Origin: CAYMDP01 sp964389375
Lineage (GTDB): Bacteria; Bdellovibrionota; Bdellovibrionia; Bdellovibrionales; UBA1609
Assembly: GCA_964389375.1 (NCBI GenBank)
Contig: CAYMDP010000043.1
Span: forward strand, 1 to 24,306
Direction of reading: 5' to 3'
Length of the DNA stretch: 24,306 bases
Position 1 is the stretch's first letter, and each line of letters begins with the position of its first letter. Below are positions 1 through 7,328 of this stretch, in pieces. The position numbers and the translations under genes were made by a program. The notes below the pieces were generated by a model that ran no database searches, was not told where the DNA came from, and saw nothing but the letters and a program-made list of their open reading frames with translations.

Positions 1-69
1 GCAAAAACACATTACTCCCAAGTCGCAAACATTCCCCTTGAAGATCAAAACACGGAGAAGAAACAATGA
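1..69 (+). CDS. ccoQ: CcoQ C-terminal fragment (partial, cut by window start)
   Basis: The frame starting at base 1 is open for 22 codons and ends at TGA 67-69. Its end overlaps the ccoP start codon (ATGA, 66-69). The visible tail contains HYSQVANIPLEDQ, which resembles the usual end of the small cbb3 assembly/stability subunit CcoQ, where an aromatic/basic stretch precedes a motif like EAANLPFxD. The position directly before ccoP is the classical ccoNOQP order. The membrane segment would lie upstream of the window and cannot be seen. The identification rests on a short tail plus context, so it is likely but not proven. Confidence 0.62.
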   Translation, partial: AKTHYSQVANIPLEDQNTEKKQ

Positions 70-641
70 GTGAAGATCAAAACGGTCCCTTAATCGAAGG
101 GCATGATTACGATGGCATTCAAGAACTCGATAATCCCCTTCCCACCTGGTGGCTACTGACCTTTTTTGCTACCATTATCTTCTCGTTTATCTACTGGATT
201 CACTACGACGTTTCTAGATCAGGTCCGACAACCAGCGAAGAGCTTGCGGCTAGAATGAATAAATGGAACTTTAAGCAACAAGCCCAAGTCGGAACCGCAC
301 CTGCCGCTGAAAACATTGATGTTGCAGCTCTTCTTGCGGATCCTCAGGCACTGAATGAAGGTAAAATGGAATATACGGCAAAGTGTGCCGCCTGCCATGG
401 AAACAATGGCGAGGGAATGATCGGGCCGAATTTAACCGATCAGTTCTGGATCCACGAAAAAGGAAGTTTTGCGGATATTCTAAAGATGATAAAAATCGGA
501 GTTCCAGAAAAAGGGATGCCCCCTTGGGACGCTTTGATCAGCCCTGATCTTCAAGTCAAGGTCGCAGGCTATGTCTTAAGTCTTAAGGGTTCGAATCCAG
601 AACGAGCCAAAGCTCCTGAAGGTGTGGAAGTTAAAAATTAA
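66..641 (+). CDS. ccoP: cbb3-type cytochrome c oxidase subunit III, short mono-haem form
   Basis: This is the membrane-anchored c-type cytochrome subunit of cbb3 oxidase, which passes electrons to the CcoO/CcoN core on the periplasmic side. The N-terminal CcoP motif is clear at residues 15-29 (DGIQELDNPLPTWW), followed by one membrane helix at about 28-46. One haem-binding site CAACH lies at 107-111, with a probable axial Met at 151 (KGMPPW). Typical CcoP proteins are near 300 residues and carry two CxxCH sites. This one has 191 residues and only one, and the linker between helix and haem domain is short. GGAGAAG precedes the start at good spacing, and ATGA overlap with the preceding frame indicates translational coupling. 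The stop overlaps the next start by one base. Confidence 0.93.
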   Translation: MSEDQNGPLIEGHDYDGIQELDNPLPTWWLLTFFATIIFSFIYWIHYDVSRSGPTTSEELAARMNKWNFKQQAQVGTAPAAENIDVAALLADPQALNEGKMEYTAKCAACHGNNGEGMIGPNLTDQFWIHEKGSFADILKMIKIGVPEKGMPPWDALISPDLQVKVAGYVLSLKGSNPERAKAPEGVEVKN

Positions 642-2092
642 TGGCAAAATCCCCTTACGAACTTCCTGAAGAAAGCCTGGCCTCCTTAGATGAATTTGGA
701 AATCGTCTATTCATCTATCCCGCCCAAGTACGAGGTTTTTTTAGGAAGTGGAGAAGCCGGGTTTATCTTGTTTTAATTTTGATTTTTTTAGCTCTTCCTT
801 GGATTAAGGTCGGCGGCTACCAAAGCATTCTACTAGATCTTCCAAGACGGCAATTTACATTTTTTGGCCTGACCTTTTGGGCCCATGATGCACCCATTAT
901 CTTTTTCATTCTGGGAATCTTAACTCTTTCCTTAGCTTTTTTTACCGCCTTATATGGACGAGTTTGGTGTGGCTGGGCCTGCCCGCAAACTGTTTTTATC
1001 GATGGGCTGTTTCGTCGCATTGAAGAATGGTTTGAGGGCAATCACATCGAAAGACGAAAACTCGACCAAGCCCCGGTGAGCCCTTTGAAGGTATTCAAAA
1101 AATCTGGAAAATGGGCCGCCTATACTGTTGCAAGCCTGATTATGACTCACAGTTTTTTGGCATATTTTGTCGGCACCGAAGCTTTGCTAGAAATGGTCAC
1201 TCGGCCTCCTGGGGAAAATTGGACCAGCTTTTTAATTATTCTAAGTACGACGGGAATTATTCTTTTTGATTTTGGTTGGTTCAGAGAACAATTCTGCATC
1301 ATCATGTGCCCCTACGGCAGGATTCAGTCTGTGCTCTTGGATGAGCACTCTTTGACCGTGGCCTACGATGTGGCGCGCGGCGAACCCCGTAAGTCACCGG
1401 ATGTTTCAAAAGACCAACAAGGGGATTGCATTAGTTGCTTTAAATGTGTGGCTGTTTGCCCCACAGCCATTGATATCCGTCGGGGCCAACAGATGGAGTG
1501 CATCGCCTGCACGGCTTGCATCGATGCCTGCGACGAGGTGATGGAAAAAATCAATAAGCCCAAAGGGCTTATTCGCTACTCGACCGAAGCCGCCCTAAAG
1601 GGACTGCCCAGCAAAAAACTTCGACCTAGAGTTTTTGTTTATGGAATTTTGATCCTTGTGATGTTTTTCGGACTTTTTTATAGCATCGGACAAAGAACCG
1701 ATCTTTCAATTGCGGTCATCCGCGCTATCGAGGCCCCTTTTCGTAAAATTCAACAGGGCGGCGAAGAAAAAATCCTGAATCAATTTAAACTCCACATAAA
1801 GAATCAAAGTTTTGAGCCGCTTCATGTTCAGTTTAAGATTGTTCCCCTGGATGAAGGCGAGTCAGATGCTTCTACTCAGGTGCCTGCGATTGATCTAATT
1901 TCTCCCCTCAATCCGATTTTGCTAAAACCCGGTGAAGATCATAAGTCCCAGTTTTTCGTCCACTTCAGTCCAGAGCTAACAAACCAACTGGGGCGCGCCG
2001 ATTTCGAAATCGAATTTACCACCCGTAAAGACGGCAATCCCGAAAAGGTGGAACGAAAACCACTTCAGCTGATCGGCCCAACAGGTCTTTGA
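641..2092 (+). CDS. ccoG: CcoG/FixG/RdxA-type cbb3 oxidase accessory ferredoxin
   Basis: This polytopic membrane iron-sulfur protein is needed for cbb3 oxidase maturation; in the known family CcoG acts in copper reduction and delivery for the oxidase. The NapH/FixG membrane core includes the motif GRVWCGWACPQ at about 106-116. Two 4Fe-4S motifs follow: C263, C266, C269, C273 and C287, C290, C293, C297. A further membrane helix lies at about 330-350 and an Ig-like FixG C-terminal domain at about 370-480. The length of 483 is normal for the family. The start overlaps the ccoP stop (TAATG), so the two are co-translated. No FixH-type gene follows, although ccoH often comes next in other bacteria. 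Confidence 0.95.
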   Translation: MAKSPYELPEESLASLDEFGNRLFIYPAQVRGFFRKWRSRVYLVLILIFLALPWIKVGGYQSILLDLPRRQFTFFGLTFWAHDAPIIFFILGILTLSLAFFTALYGRVWCGWACPQTVFIDGLFRRIEEWFEGNHIERRKLDQAPVSPLKVFKKSGKWAAYTVASLIMTHSFLAYFVGTEALLEMVTRPPGENWTSFLIILSTTGIILFDFGWFREQFCIIMCPYGRIQSVLLDEHSLTVAYDVARGEPRKSPDVSKDQQGDCISCFKCVAVCPTAIDIRRGQQMECIACTACIDACDEVMEKINKPKGLIRYSTEAALKGLPSKKLRPRVFVYGILILVMFFGLFYSIGQRTDLSIAVIRAIEAPFRKIQQGGEEKILNQFKLHIKNQSFEPLHVQFKIVPLDEGESDASTQVPAIDLISPLNPILLKPGEDHKSQFFVHFSPELTNQLGRADFEIEFTTRKDGNPEKVERKPLQLIGPTGL

Positions 2093-2101
2093 GTCTTTTT
2101 T

Positions 2102-2233
2102 ATGCGCCCACCGCAGCATCTGGGCTTTCCACAAATGAGCCTTGAAAATTTTGCTCTTGGCCTGGCTCTAGAAGTTTATCTTCTTCTTTTGGATTTAAGT
2201 AATCGAAATCTTGTCGCCAGGCTGCACCACTGA
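2102..2233 (+). CDS. Possible 43-residue small ORF downstream of ccoG
   Basis: An ATG-started frame of 43 codons begins 9 bases after the ccoG stop and ends at TGA 2231-2233. Its central segment (ALGLALEVYLLLL) is hydrophobic. It lies in the same reading frame as both ccoG and the gene at 2246, so three consecutive ORFs in one frame are separated only by TGA codons. There is no clear ribosome binding site and no similarity I recognise; it does not look like CcoS or CcoH. It could be a small membrane peptide, a leader, or chance. Confidence 0.2.
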   Translation: MRPPQHLGFPQMSLENFALGLALEVYLLLLDLSNRNLVARLHH

Positions 2234-2245
2234 TATGACCAGAAA

Positions 2246-2698
2246 ATGCATCCGAACCTTGGGACCCCCATCTTAATTGCCATCGCCTTAACTAGCGTCT
2301 TTTTTCCGGCGGGGGCAGACAGCCCTTCCAAATCACTTCATTCTCCCTCGGCTCAGTTTCAAATTCATTTTGAAGCTCTTAACCAATCTGAGTCTTTTCA
2401 GCATTTAGTCGTCAAACTCGAAACTGGCTCGGGGATGATAGATATTAGCGAAAAAGTTTTAGAGCCCATTCGCTGCAAAGATCAAAGCCCTAGCCCAGAA
2501 ATCCTGTATGTCTCTGACCCAAGACTTCATCACCGACATTTTTCATTTCAAGTCGAGTGGCGCTGCGGAGAACTTCTTTACCATGCAAAGATCGGCATGG
2601 GATTAGATCCCCAAGCTCTAAAGGGCCCCTTCCAAATCGCCCCGCACCTCTTCTCCGTCACCGAAGCCAACTCCTGCACCAACTCCCTAAGCCAATAA
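2246..2698 (+). CDS. Secreted protein of unknown function (150 aa)
   Basis: I do not recognise the family. The first ~24 residues form a plausible Sec signal peptide (hydrophobic ILIAIALTSVFF, then AGA before DSP), so the mature protein should be periplasmic or secreted. The mature part has three cysteines (in PIRCKD, EWRCGE and NSCTN) and beta-rich, alternating hydrophobic stretches. It sits in the position where ccoH/fixH often occurs but lacks the membrane anchor and motifs of FixH. The ribosome binding site before ATG 2246 is poor. It converges with the minus-strand ATPase gene, and the intervening region is largely filled by a long inverted-repeat element. Confidence 0.55.
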   Translation: MHPNLGTPILIAIALTSVFFPAGADSPSKSLHSPSAQFQIHFEALNQSESFQHLVVKLETGSGMIDISEKVLEPIRCKDQSPSPEILYVSDPRLHHRHFSFQVEWRCGELLYHAKIGMGLDPQALKGPFQIAPHLFSVTEANSCTNSLSQ

Positions 2699-2748
2699 AC
2701 TGAAGACCCAGTCTATCCCAACTGTCTGCAAAAGAATTTCCTAGCTCT

Positions 2749-2865
2749 ACCAGATCGAATTAAAAAAGAGTGCGACTCAATAGACCTCCGCGGTCCAGGA
2801 TGGACCGGGCGGCGAGGCAGGATGCCGTGTCTATTGAGTCGCACTCTTTTTTAATTCGATCTGGT
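2749..2865 (+). repeat. Conserved-core, variable-arm hairpin element, copy 1
   Basis: Two perfect 37-base inverted arms (2749-2785 and 2829-2865) enclose a 43-base core (2786-2828). The core begins CTCCGCGG, contains GGTCC-AGGAT-GGACC (a 5-bp stem with AGGAT loop), then GGCGGCGAGG, and ends with GGCA-GGA-TGCC and GT. The same core recurs at 10207-10250 between arms of unrelated sequence. The right arm overlaps the last four codons and the stop of the minus-strand ATPase gene, so the left arm is an inverted duplicate of that gene end. If transcribed, the whole forms a long double-stranded stem capped by two small hairpins. It may serve as a bidirectional terminator between convergent genes, but its core conservation suggests something more specific. 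Confidence 0.9.
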
Positions 2866-3420
2866 CGAAGCTAAAATTCGCTGGATTTGGTCGAAAGCCA
2901 TCTCGATCTTATGCACAAAACTCTCGGTACTAGGAATAATCACTCTCTGCGGATGCCCTTCCCAAGCGGCTTTCACTTTTGAGTTTAGATGATTGGCAAC
3001 ATGAGGGGCTTCTGTGCGAAGGGCGTTTGACTGATCGTAGGCACTGCCTTCGGCAGTATCTAAATGAATGACCCAGTCGTAGCGCTTTAGCTCAGCTTCT
3101 TTCGTAGTCCCCACACTTTTAAAAAAATCCTCAGAGCCCTCGGGCCAATAAGCCCGACCGTCAAGAGTTCCTCTGTCACAAATCAATATGCGGTTTGGAT
3201 TCTCAAGTTCATAGATCGCCTCGTGTTCAACTTGGACTCGATAAATGGCACGCTGTTGATGACGAATCCCTTCGGCAAAATCTGTTCGTCGAAAGCCACC
3301 ACCAAACAATATTGAAGCCGCTTCAGGAATCATCACAACTTGACCAGGATAGGCCCTCGTTAAGGCCAAAGCCATAGTGGTTTTTCCCCCTGAGGGACCT
3401 CCGGTTAATACGACTTTCAT
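2851..3420 (-). CDS. P-loop ATP-binding protein, AAA_28/NadR-Ttd14-like
   Basis: This 189-residue nucleotide-binding protein is of the small AAA_28 type, related to NadR kinase-like and Ttd14-like ATPases. The Walker A motif GGPSGGKTT lies at residues 7-15. The motif IPEAAS at about 32-37 and ILICDRGTLDGRAYWPEG at about 78-95 are typical of this kinase-like group, where Glu/Asp and Arg organise phosphate binding. WVIHLDT at about 116-122 is a core strand. The substrate is unknown. It is the last gene of the minus-strand block, 34 bases after the metallo-hydrolase gene. AGGAG (RC of 3424-3428) precedes the start. Its 3' end lies inside the right arm of the hairpin element. Confidence 0.85.
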   Translation of the reverse strand: MKVVLTGGPSGGKTTMALALTRAYPGQVVMIPEAASILFGGGFRRTDFAEGIRHQQRAIYRVQVEHEAIYELENPNRILICDRGTLDGRAYWPEGSEDFFKSVGTTKEAELKRYDWVIHLDTAEGSAYDQSNALRTEAPHVANHLNSKVKAAWEGHPQRVIIPSTESFVHKIEMAFDQIQRILASTRSN

Positions 3421-3454
3421 AGGATTCTCCTATTTAAAAAGGAACCCGAATTCC

Positions 3455-4849
3455 TTAAATCAATGAATAAGCAGCGCCGCCTTCGGCCACTTCGCAAGGA
3501 AATCCAAGTTCAGTTAAAATGCGATACTTTAAGGCCTCCGAGGCGCTTTTTTCTCCATGGTTAAGAAAAATTTTTTCTGGAGCTTTTTTTAAAGTCTTCA
3601 TCCACTGAATTAAATCATCCGAATCTGCGTGCGCCGAAAAACTATCAATCGCTAAAACTTCAGCTTCAACACTGACCGGTTGATGATGAATTCGAATGGA
3701 CTTTAAACCATGCCGCAACAAACGCCCTTTGGTTCCTTCGACTTGATAGCCCACAAAAAGGACCGCACTTTTTTCGTCCGGAAGTTTTGCCTTTAAATGA
3801 TGTAGAATTCTTCCACCGGTTAACATTCCTGCTGCGGAGATCACAATTTTTGGCTCATCACTCATGCACAGAAGCATAGACTCATCCGCCGAGCGAACCG
3901 GCTTGTACATTGGAGGACAAATCGGACATTCAAGTTTTCCGTTGCGCTCTTCGAGACGCAACTCATCTTCAAAACTCATATAGATTTGAGTGGCGTCCAA
4001 AGCCATTGGACTATCTAAATAAACTGGAACCGGCTGAATTCGTTTTTCCTCTTGAAGGCGATTTAAGACATACAAAATTTCTTGGCTGCGCCCCACAGAA
4101 AAAGCCGGGATCACCAAGGTGCCTCCACGCCCGATCACTTGATTTACAACTCTCGCCATAACTTCTAGAACATCAATACGGGGCTGAACTCGATCCCCGT
4201 AAGTTGACTCTAAAATCAAATAATCTGTCTCTGAAAGCGTAACTGGAGGTTTAACAATAAAGGAGCGTCCATTTCCGAGGTCTCCAGAAAAAGTCACGAT
4301 CTTAGAGCCATTCGGAACTTCATAATGAAACTGAATTATGTTCGAGCCCAAAATATGGCCTGCCCTTAAAAATTGAACACCGATCCCAGGGGACATTTCT
4401 AGGATCTTGTTTTGATCAATGACCTTCAACTGAGATAATGCTTTTTCGGCATCTTCCGTCGTGTAAAGGGGCAGTGCCGGCTCGTGTCTTGAATGCTTAT
4501 TGCGATTCGCAAACTCCGCATCTTCTTCTTGAAGATGGGCCGCATCCAAAAGCATAATTTCACAGAGTGCCTTCGTGCCCTCCGAGCAATAGATTGGCCC
4601 CTCAAAGCCCTCTTTTACAAGCTTCGGCAAATAACCGCTATGATCAATATGGGCGTGAGTTAAAAAGACCGCATCAATTTTTGAGGCTTCGGAAAATCCA
4701 TCCCAGTTTTTTTCTCTAAATTCTCTGGGACCTTGAAAAAGTCCGCAATCCACCAAATAGCGAGAGCCATTGTGCCGAAGCAAACTTCGGCTCCCGGTCA
4801 CAGTCCCAACAGCCCCAAGAAACTCTAAACGAGCAGACTTTATCATCAA
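3455..4849 (-). CDS. Metallo-beta-lactamase/beta-CASP fold RNase-like hydrolase
   Basis: This is a cytoplasmic zinc-dependent nuclease of the CPSF73/Ysh1-like bacterial family. The N-terminal lactamase fold starts with LEFLGAVGTVTGS, and the metal motif HAHIDHSG lies at about 65-72 (H65, H67, D69, H70). A further metal Asp is likely in FSGDLGN. The beta-CASP domain runs from ILESTYGDR to about residue 360. The C-terminal RMMBL part has SFSAHADSDDL and FLNHGE, giving the remaining histidines. The length of 464 is normal. The family processes or degrades RNA; the specific target is unknown. It starts only 3 bases after the stop of the universal stress protein gene, implying translational coupling. 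ATG at 4849 is immediately followed by a second ATG, so the start may be one codon later. Confidence 0.92.
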   Translation of the reverse strand: MMIKSARLEFLGAVGTVTGSRSLLRHNGSRYLVDCGLFQGPREFREKNWDGFSEASKIDAVFLTHAHIDHSGYLPKLVKEGFEGPIYCSEGTKALCEIMLLDAAHLQEEDAEFANRNKHSRHEPALPLYTTEDAEKALSQLKVIDQNKILEMSPGIGVQFLRAGHILGSNIIQFHYEVPNGSKIVTFSGDLGNGRSFIVKPPVTLSETDYLILESTYGDRVQPRIDVLEVMARVVNQVIGRGGTLVIPAFSVGRSQEILYVLNRLQEEKRIQPVPVYLDSPMALDATQIYMSFEDELRLEERNGKLECPICPPMYKPVRSADESMLLCMSDEPKIVISAAGMLTGGRILHHLKAKLPDEKSAVLFVGYQVEGTKGRLLRHGLKSIRIHHQPVSVEAEVLAIDSFSAHADSDDLIQWMKTLKKAPEKIFLNHGEKSASEALKYRILTELGFPCEVAEGGAAYSLI

Positions 4850-4852
4850 AGA

Positions 4853-5857
4853 CTACTTCGCGTCGTAGTGTTGAACCCAAAGGGGTAAGCTTGAGGATCG
4901 AGCCATTTGCCTTGCGATGCTGCCAATCAATACCGAAGATAAAACACCCGACTTCGAAGCTAACATAATCATATCTGCCCCAACACCCGTCGCATAGCCA
5001 TTTAAAAGATCCGAAACAAATCCGGCTCCTTCTTCAACATAGACCATCGCTTGGACCCCAGATTTTTTTGCTTCTAAAGCTAACTTTTCACATTCAGCTT
5101 GGCGCTCTTTAGCTTCACTTTCTAAATACTGGTTAATTGAAATCCAACCCCCGCCGGCCAAATGGACTCCGGTTTGAATCATGGGCTCAATCGCGTCTGG
5201 AACTTTATGGAAGATATGGATCTCGGCTCCCCAGGCCTTACATCTTTGAATCAAAACCTTAAAAGCTTTTTTAGATTCTTTCGACAAATCCGTAGGAAAT
5301 ACAATTTTCGCCAGTCGAGTTAATTCACGCGCTTCAGAGTTCATCAGTAGGATGGGCTTTTTTGATTGAAGCATGGCAGTTTCTGCAAAACTCCCCATAA
5401 AAAATCGAGAAATCCCAGTGCGACCGTGAGTATTTAAAACCAGGGCCTGAGCTTTCACCTTCTGAGCATGATCTAAAAGTTTTTTAACATCCTTTCGCAA
5501 GGACAAACCTTTGCTGACCAAAATCACAGGCTCTAAAGTCTTAAGGCCGGCATTTTGAATCACTTTATTCATCGCTTCTTTTACGATGGGTTCAAATTTT
5601 TTAACCCAAGCTCCAGAAAAATCCCCAGTCCAATTAAATCCATCGGGACTCAAAACATAAACCGGTTCGATCTCACAGCCTGTTTTTTCGACGAGAAGTT
5701 TTAAAGATCGAGACGTCTTTGAAAGAAGGGCAAGATCCTTCGCAAAAGGATCTAAAGCCCACACATAGCGCGGGCTTGTATTTTTTGATGATTGCGAGGA
5801 TTTTTTCGCAATCGTTTTTTTGGGACTCGATTTTTTTTGAACTTTCTTTTTTGCCAT
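4853..5857 (-). CDS. Tandem universal stress protein with basic N-terminal tail
   Basis: This is a cytoplasmic protein with two UspA-like domains, at about residues 30-172 and 182-332. The first domain ends with the nucleotide-binding-type stretch HGRTGISRFFMGSFAE, the second with SKSGVLSSVLIGSIAR; the second lacks the first Gly of the GxxG motif. VFPTDLSKESKKAF is a typical second-domain start. The first ~27 residues are very rich in Lys, Ser and Ala (KKKVQKKSSPKK and similar), like histone H1 tails, and could bind nucleic acid. Pairing with a downstream RNase-like metallo-hydrolase suggests stress-linked RNA metabolism, which is an inference. AAAGGTGAATAC on the minus strand gives a plausible ribosome binding site. 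Confidence 0.9.
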   Translation of the reverse strand: MAKKKVQKKSSPKKTIAKKSSQSSKNTSPRYVWALDPFAKDLALLSKTSRSLKLLVEKTGCEIEPVYVLSPDGFNWTGDFSGAWVKKFEPIVKEAMNKVIQNAGLKTLEPVILVSKGLSLRKDVKKLLDHAQKVKAQALVLNTHGRTGISRFFMGSFAETAMLQSKKPILLMNSEARELTRLAKIVFPTDLSKESKKAFKVLIQRCKAWGAEIHIFHKVPDAIEPMIQTGVHLAGGGWISINQYLESEAKERQAECEKLALEAKKSGVQAMVYVEEGAGFVSDLLNGYATGVGADMIMLASKSGVLSSVLIGSIARQMARSSSLPLWVQHYDAK

Positions 5858-5898
5858 TTGTATTCACCTTTATTAATCAATCGTCTTTACAAATTTAA

Positions 5899-5912
5899 GT
5901 CCAGCTCTGGAC
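5899..5912 (-). terminator. Weak hairpin after the haem lipoprotein gene
   Basis: GTCCAG and CTGGAC form a short stem just downstream of the minus-strand stop at 5917, followed on that strand by TTAAATTT. The T tract is broken and the next gene in the same direction begins 40 bases later, so it may only attenuate transcription or may be chance. Confidence 0.3.
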
Positions 5913-5916
5913 AAAT

Positions 5917-7155
5917 CTACTCTATGAAACCCCAATCTAAAAAATCCCCTTCTTGTTTCTCGGCTAAAGACTTTAACACAGAAAGGTGATCCCGGACCCC
6001 GGCGGGGACAAAAGATCCATCGTAAGCAGAGTAGGCCGAAAGCTGAAGGGCTTCGTATCGAAGATAACACTTTTTCGCCAAGTCTGTATAGGGTTGATGG
6101 CGAATGCAGGCTTCGTAGTAGGCCTCATGCAAAGTCCACAAATTGATTTCTCTTAACGACTCCGCCGCAAGCCCGGCATAATAAAGAGCCTCACCATAAA
6201 CAGCTGCGGAATCATTTGCAGAAAATAGATCATGAAGCAAAGTTGATGCTCTTAAGAAATCCACAAGTCCCGCACGATTTCTTGGGGATGAGGCCGTGCG
6301 CTTCCAGGCTGATGCCATTAGGCCTTTTGCTTCTTCTAAATTTTGCTTCGAACTCTGAGCCTTCTTAAGACTCTTTTTTCTAAGATCTGATTTTTCCCAA
6401 TCCGAGATCGAGCTCTTCCACTCTCTCGCATTTAGTCGCAAATAGACCGGAGCCCACTTTGAATCCAAAATTCGGCTGACAATCTCATTGGACAAGTTAG
6501 GATCTCTTTTTACTCGAATCGCGACCGCCAAAGCTCGCTCTGCCGTCAGCTCTAGAGTCTGAAAATCTTCATTAAACTGGGGGACGTTGACCGCTTCATC
6601 AAAATCTTGAAGTCCCTTGTCGAATTCCCGAATCGCCATGTGATACTGAGCCCGCTCAATGGCAGTGAAGGATTTCAAATCCGCAAAGGCAAAATTTAAT
6701 CCAATGTCCTGACGTCCCTTATCGGTTCGAGTATGACAGCTAATACAATAGTTCACGGTATTTCGAACCAAGTGGCGGGCGTAAGCTCGGTTTCCAACAT
6801 TCAATTGCTTCACAGCTTCAGCCATATCATCAGAAAACTTTTTAGATACGAATTCCATCCCCGGATCACCCTCGGGCTTAGCTTTGGTACCCTTCACGTC
6901 GTGAGCAAGTCTGGCCAGATCTTTAACTTCACGCTCAATCACACGATAGTTTTTAGGATTATCGTATTCTTTTTTACTGATAACCAAGGGTAAAACAGCG
7001 GACAGACTTTGCGAGAGTCTTAGCATTCGAGCTTGCCACTGGGCGCGGTCATCTGGTGTCGGTTTCACAGCCGCTGGACTGCAGGCCGCCAAAGCAAGCA
7101 AAAGAGACCCAATCAAAAACACACTCGTCATGATTCTAGCATTAGCAAAACCCAT
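5917..7155 (-). CDS. Haem-binding lipoprotein, cytochrome c'-like domain plus helical repeats
   Basis: This 412-residue envelope lipoprotein has a hydrophobic leader at about 9-21 and a lipobox ending ALAAC with the lipidated Cys at 25. The segment 35-150 is predicted helical and ends with one haem c site CISCH at 137-141. A haem site at the C-terminal end of a four-helix bundle is the arrangement of cytochrome c' and related domains. Residues ~165-405 are helical and TPR-like (AIREFDKGLQDFDEAV, GEALYYAGLAAESL). No close family name is recognised. The start at 7155 is chosen because AAGGAGA sits 9 bases upstream; the internal Met9 would also leave a complete signal. It is the first gene of the minus-strand block. 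A role in electron transfer, NO or stress sensing is possible but unproven. Confidence 0.82.
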   Translation of the reverse strand: MGFANARIMTSVFLIGSLLLALAACSPAAVKPTPDDRAQWQARMLRLSQSLSAVLPLVISKKEYDNPKNYRVIEREVKDLARLAHDVKGTKAKPEGDPGMEFVSKKFSDDMAEAVKQLNVGNRAYARHLVRNTVNYCISCHTRTDKGRQDIGLNFAFADLKSFTAIERAQYHMAIREFDKGLQDFDEAVNVPQFNEDFQTLELTAERALAVAIRVKRDPNLSNEIVSRILDSKWAPVYLRLNAREWKSSISDWEKSDLRKKSLKKAQSSKQNLEEAKGLMASAWKRTASSPRNRAGLVDFLRASTLLHDLFSANDSAAVYGEALYYAGLAAESLREINLWTLHEAYYEACIRHQPYTDLAKKCYLRYEALQLSAYSAYDGSFVPAGVRDHLSVLKSLAEKQEGDFLDWGFIE

Positions 7156-7328
7156 TTCAGAACTCTCCTTTTAAATCTCTAAACTATAGACAATCGACAC
7201 TAAGGATTTTGAACCCTTCGTATACGGTGGTCAAGTCAGCTCAGGCTGGAGAATGTGTAGAGTCAAAACTTGCGAGAGTTTTTCTAAGAATGAAAAATTT
7301 GTGAGACAGATTGGCCCGTCAAAGAAGT

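Noticed and set aside
2246..2698. FixH/CcoH assignment for the gene after ccoG
   Set aside because: Position fits, but it has a cleavable signal instead of a membrane anchor and lacks recognisable FixH motifs.
2749..2865. Insertion sequence or MITE with terminal inverted repeats
   Set aside because: The arms differ completely between the two copies while the core is conserved, no transposase or target-site duplication is visible, and the total length is only 117-118 bases.
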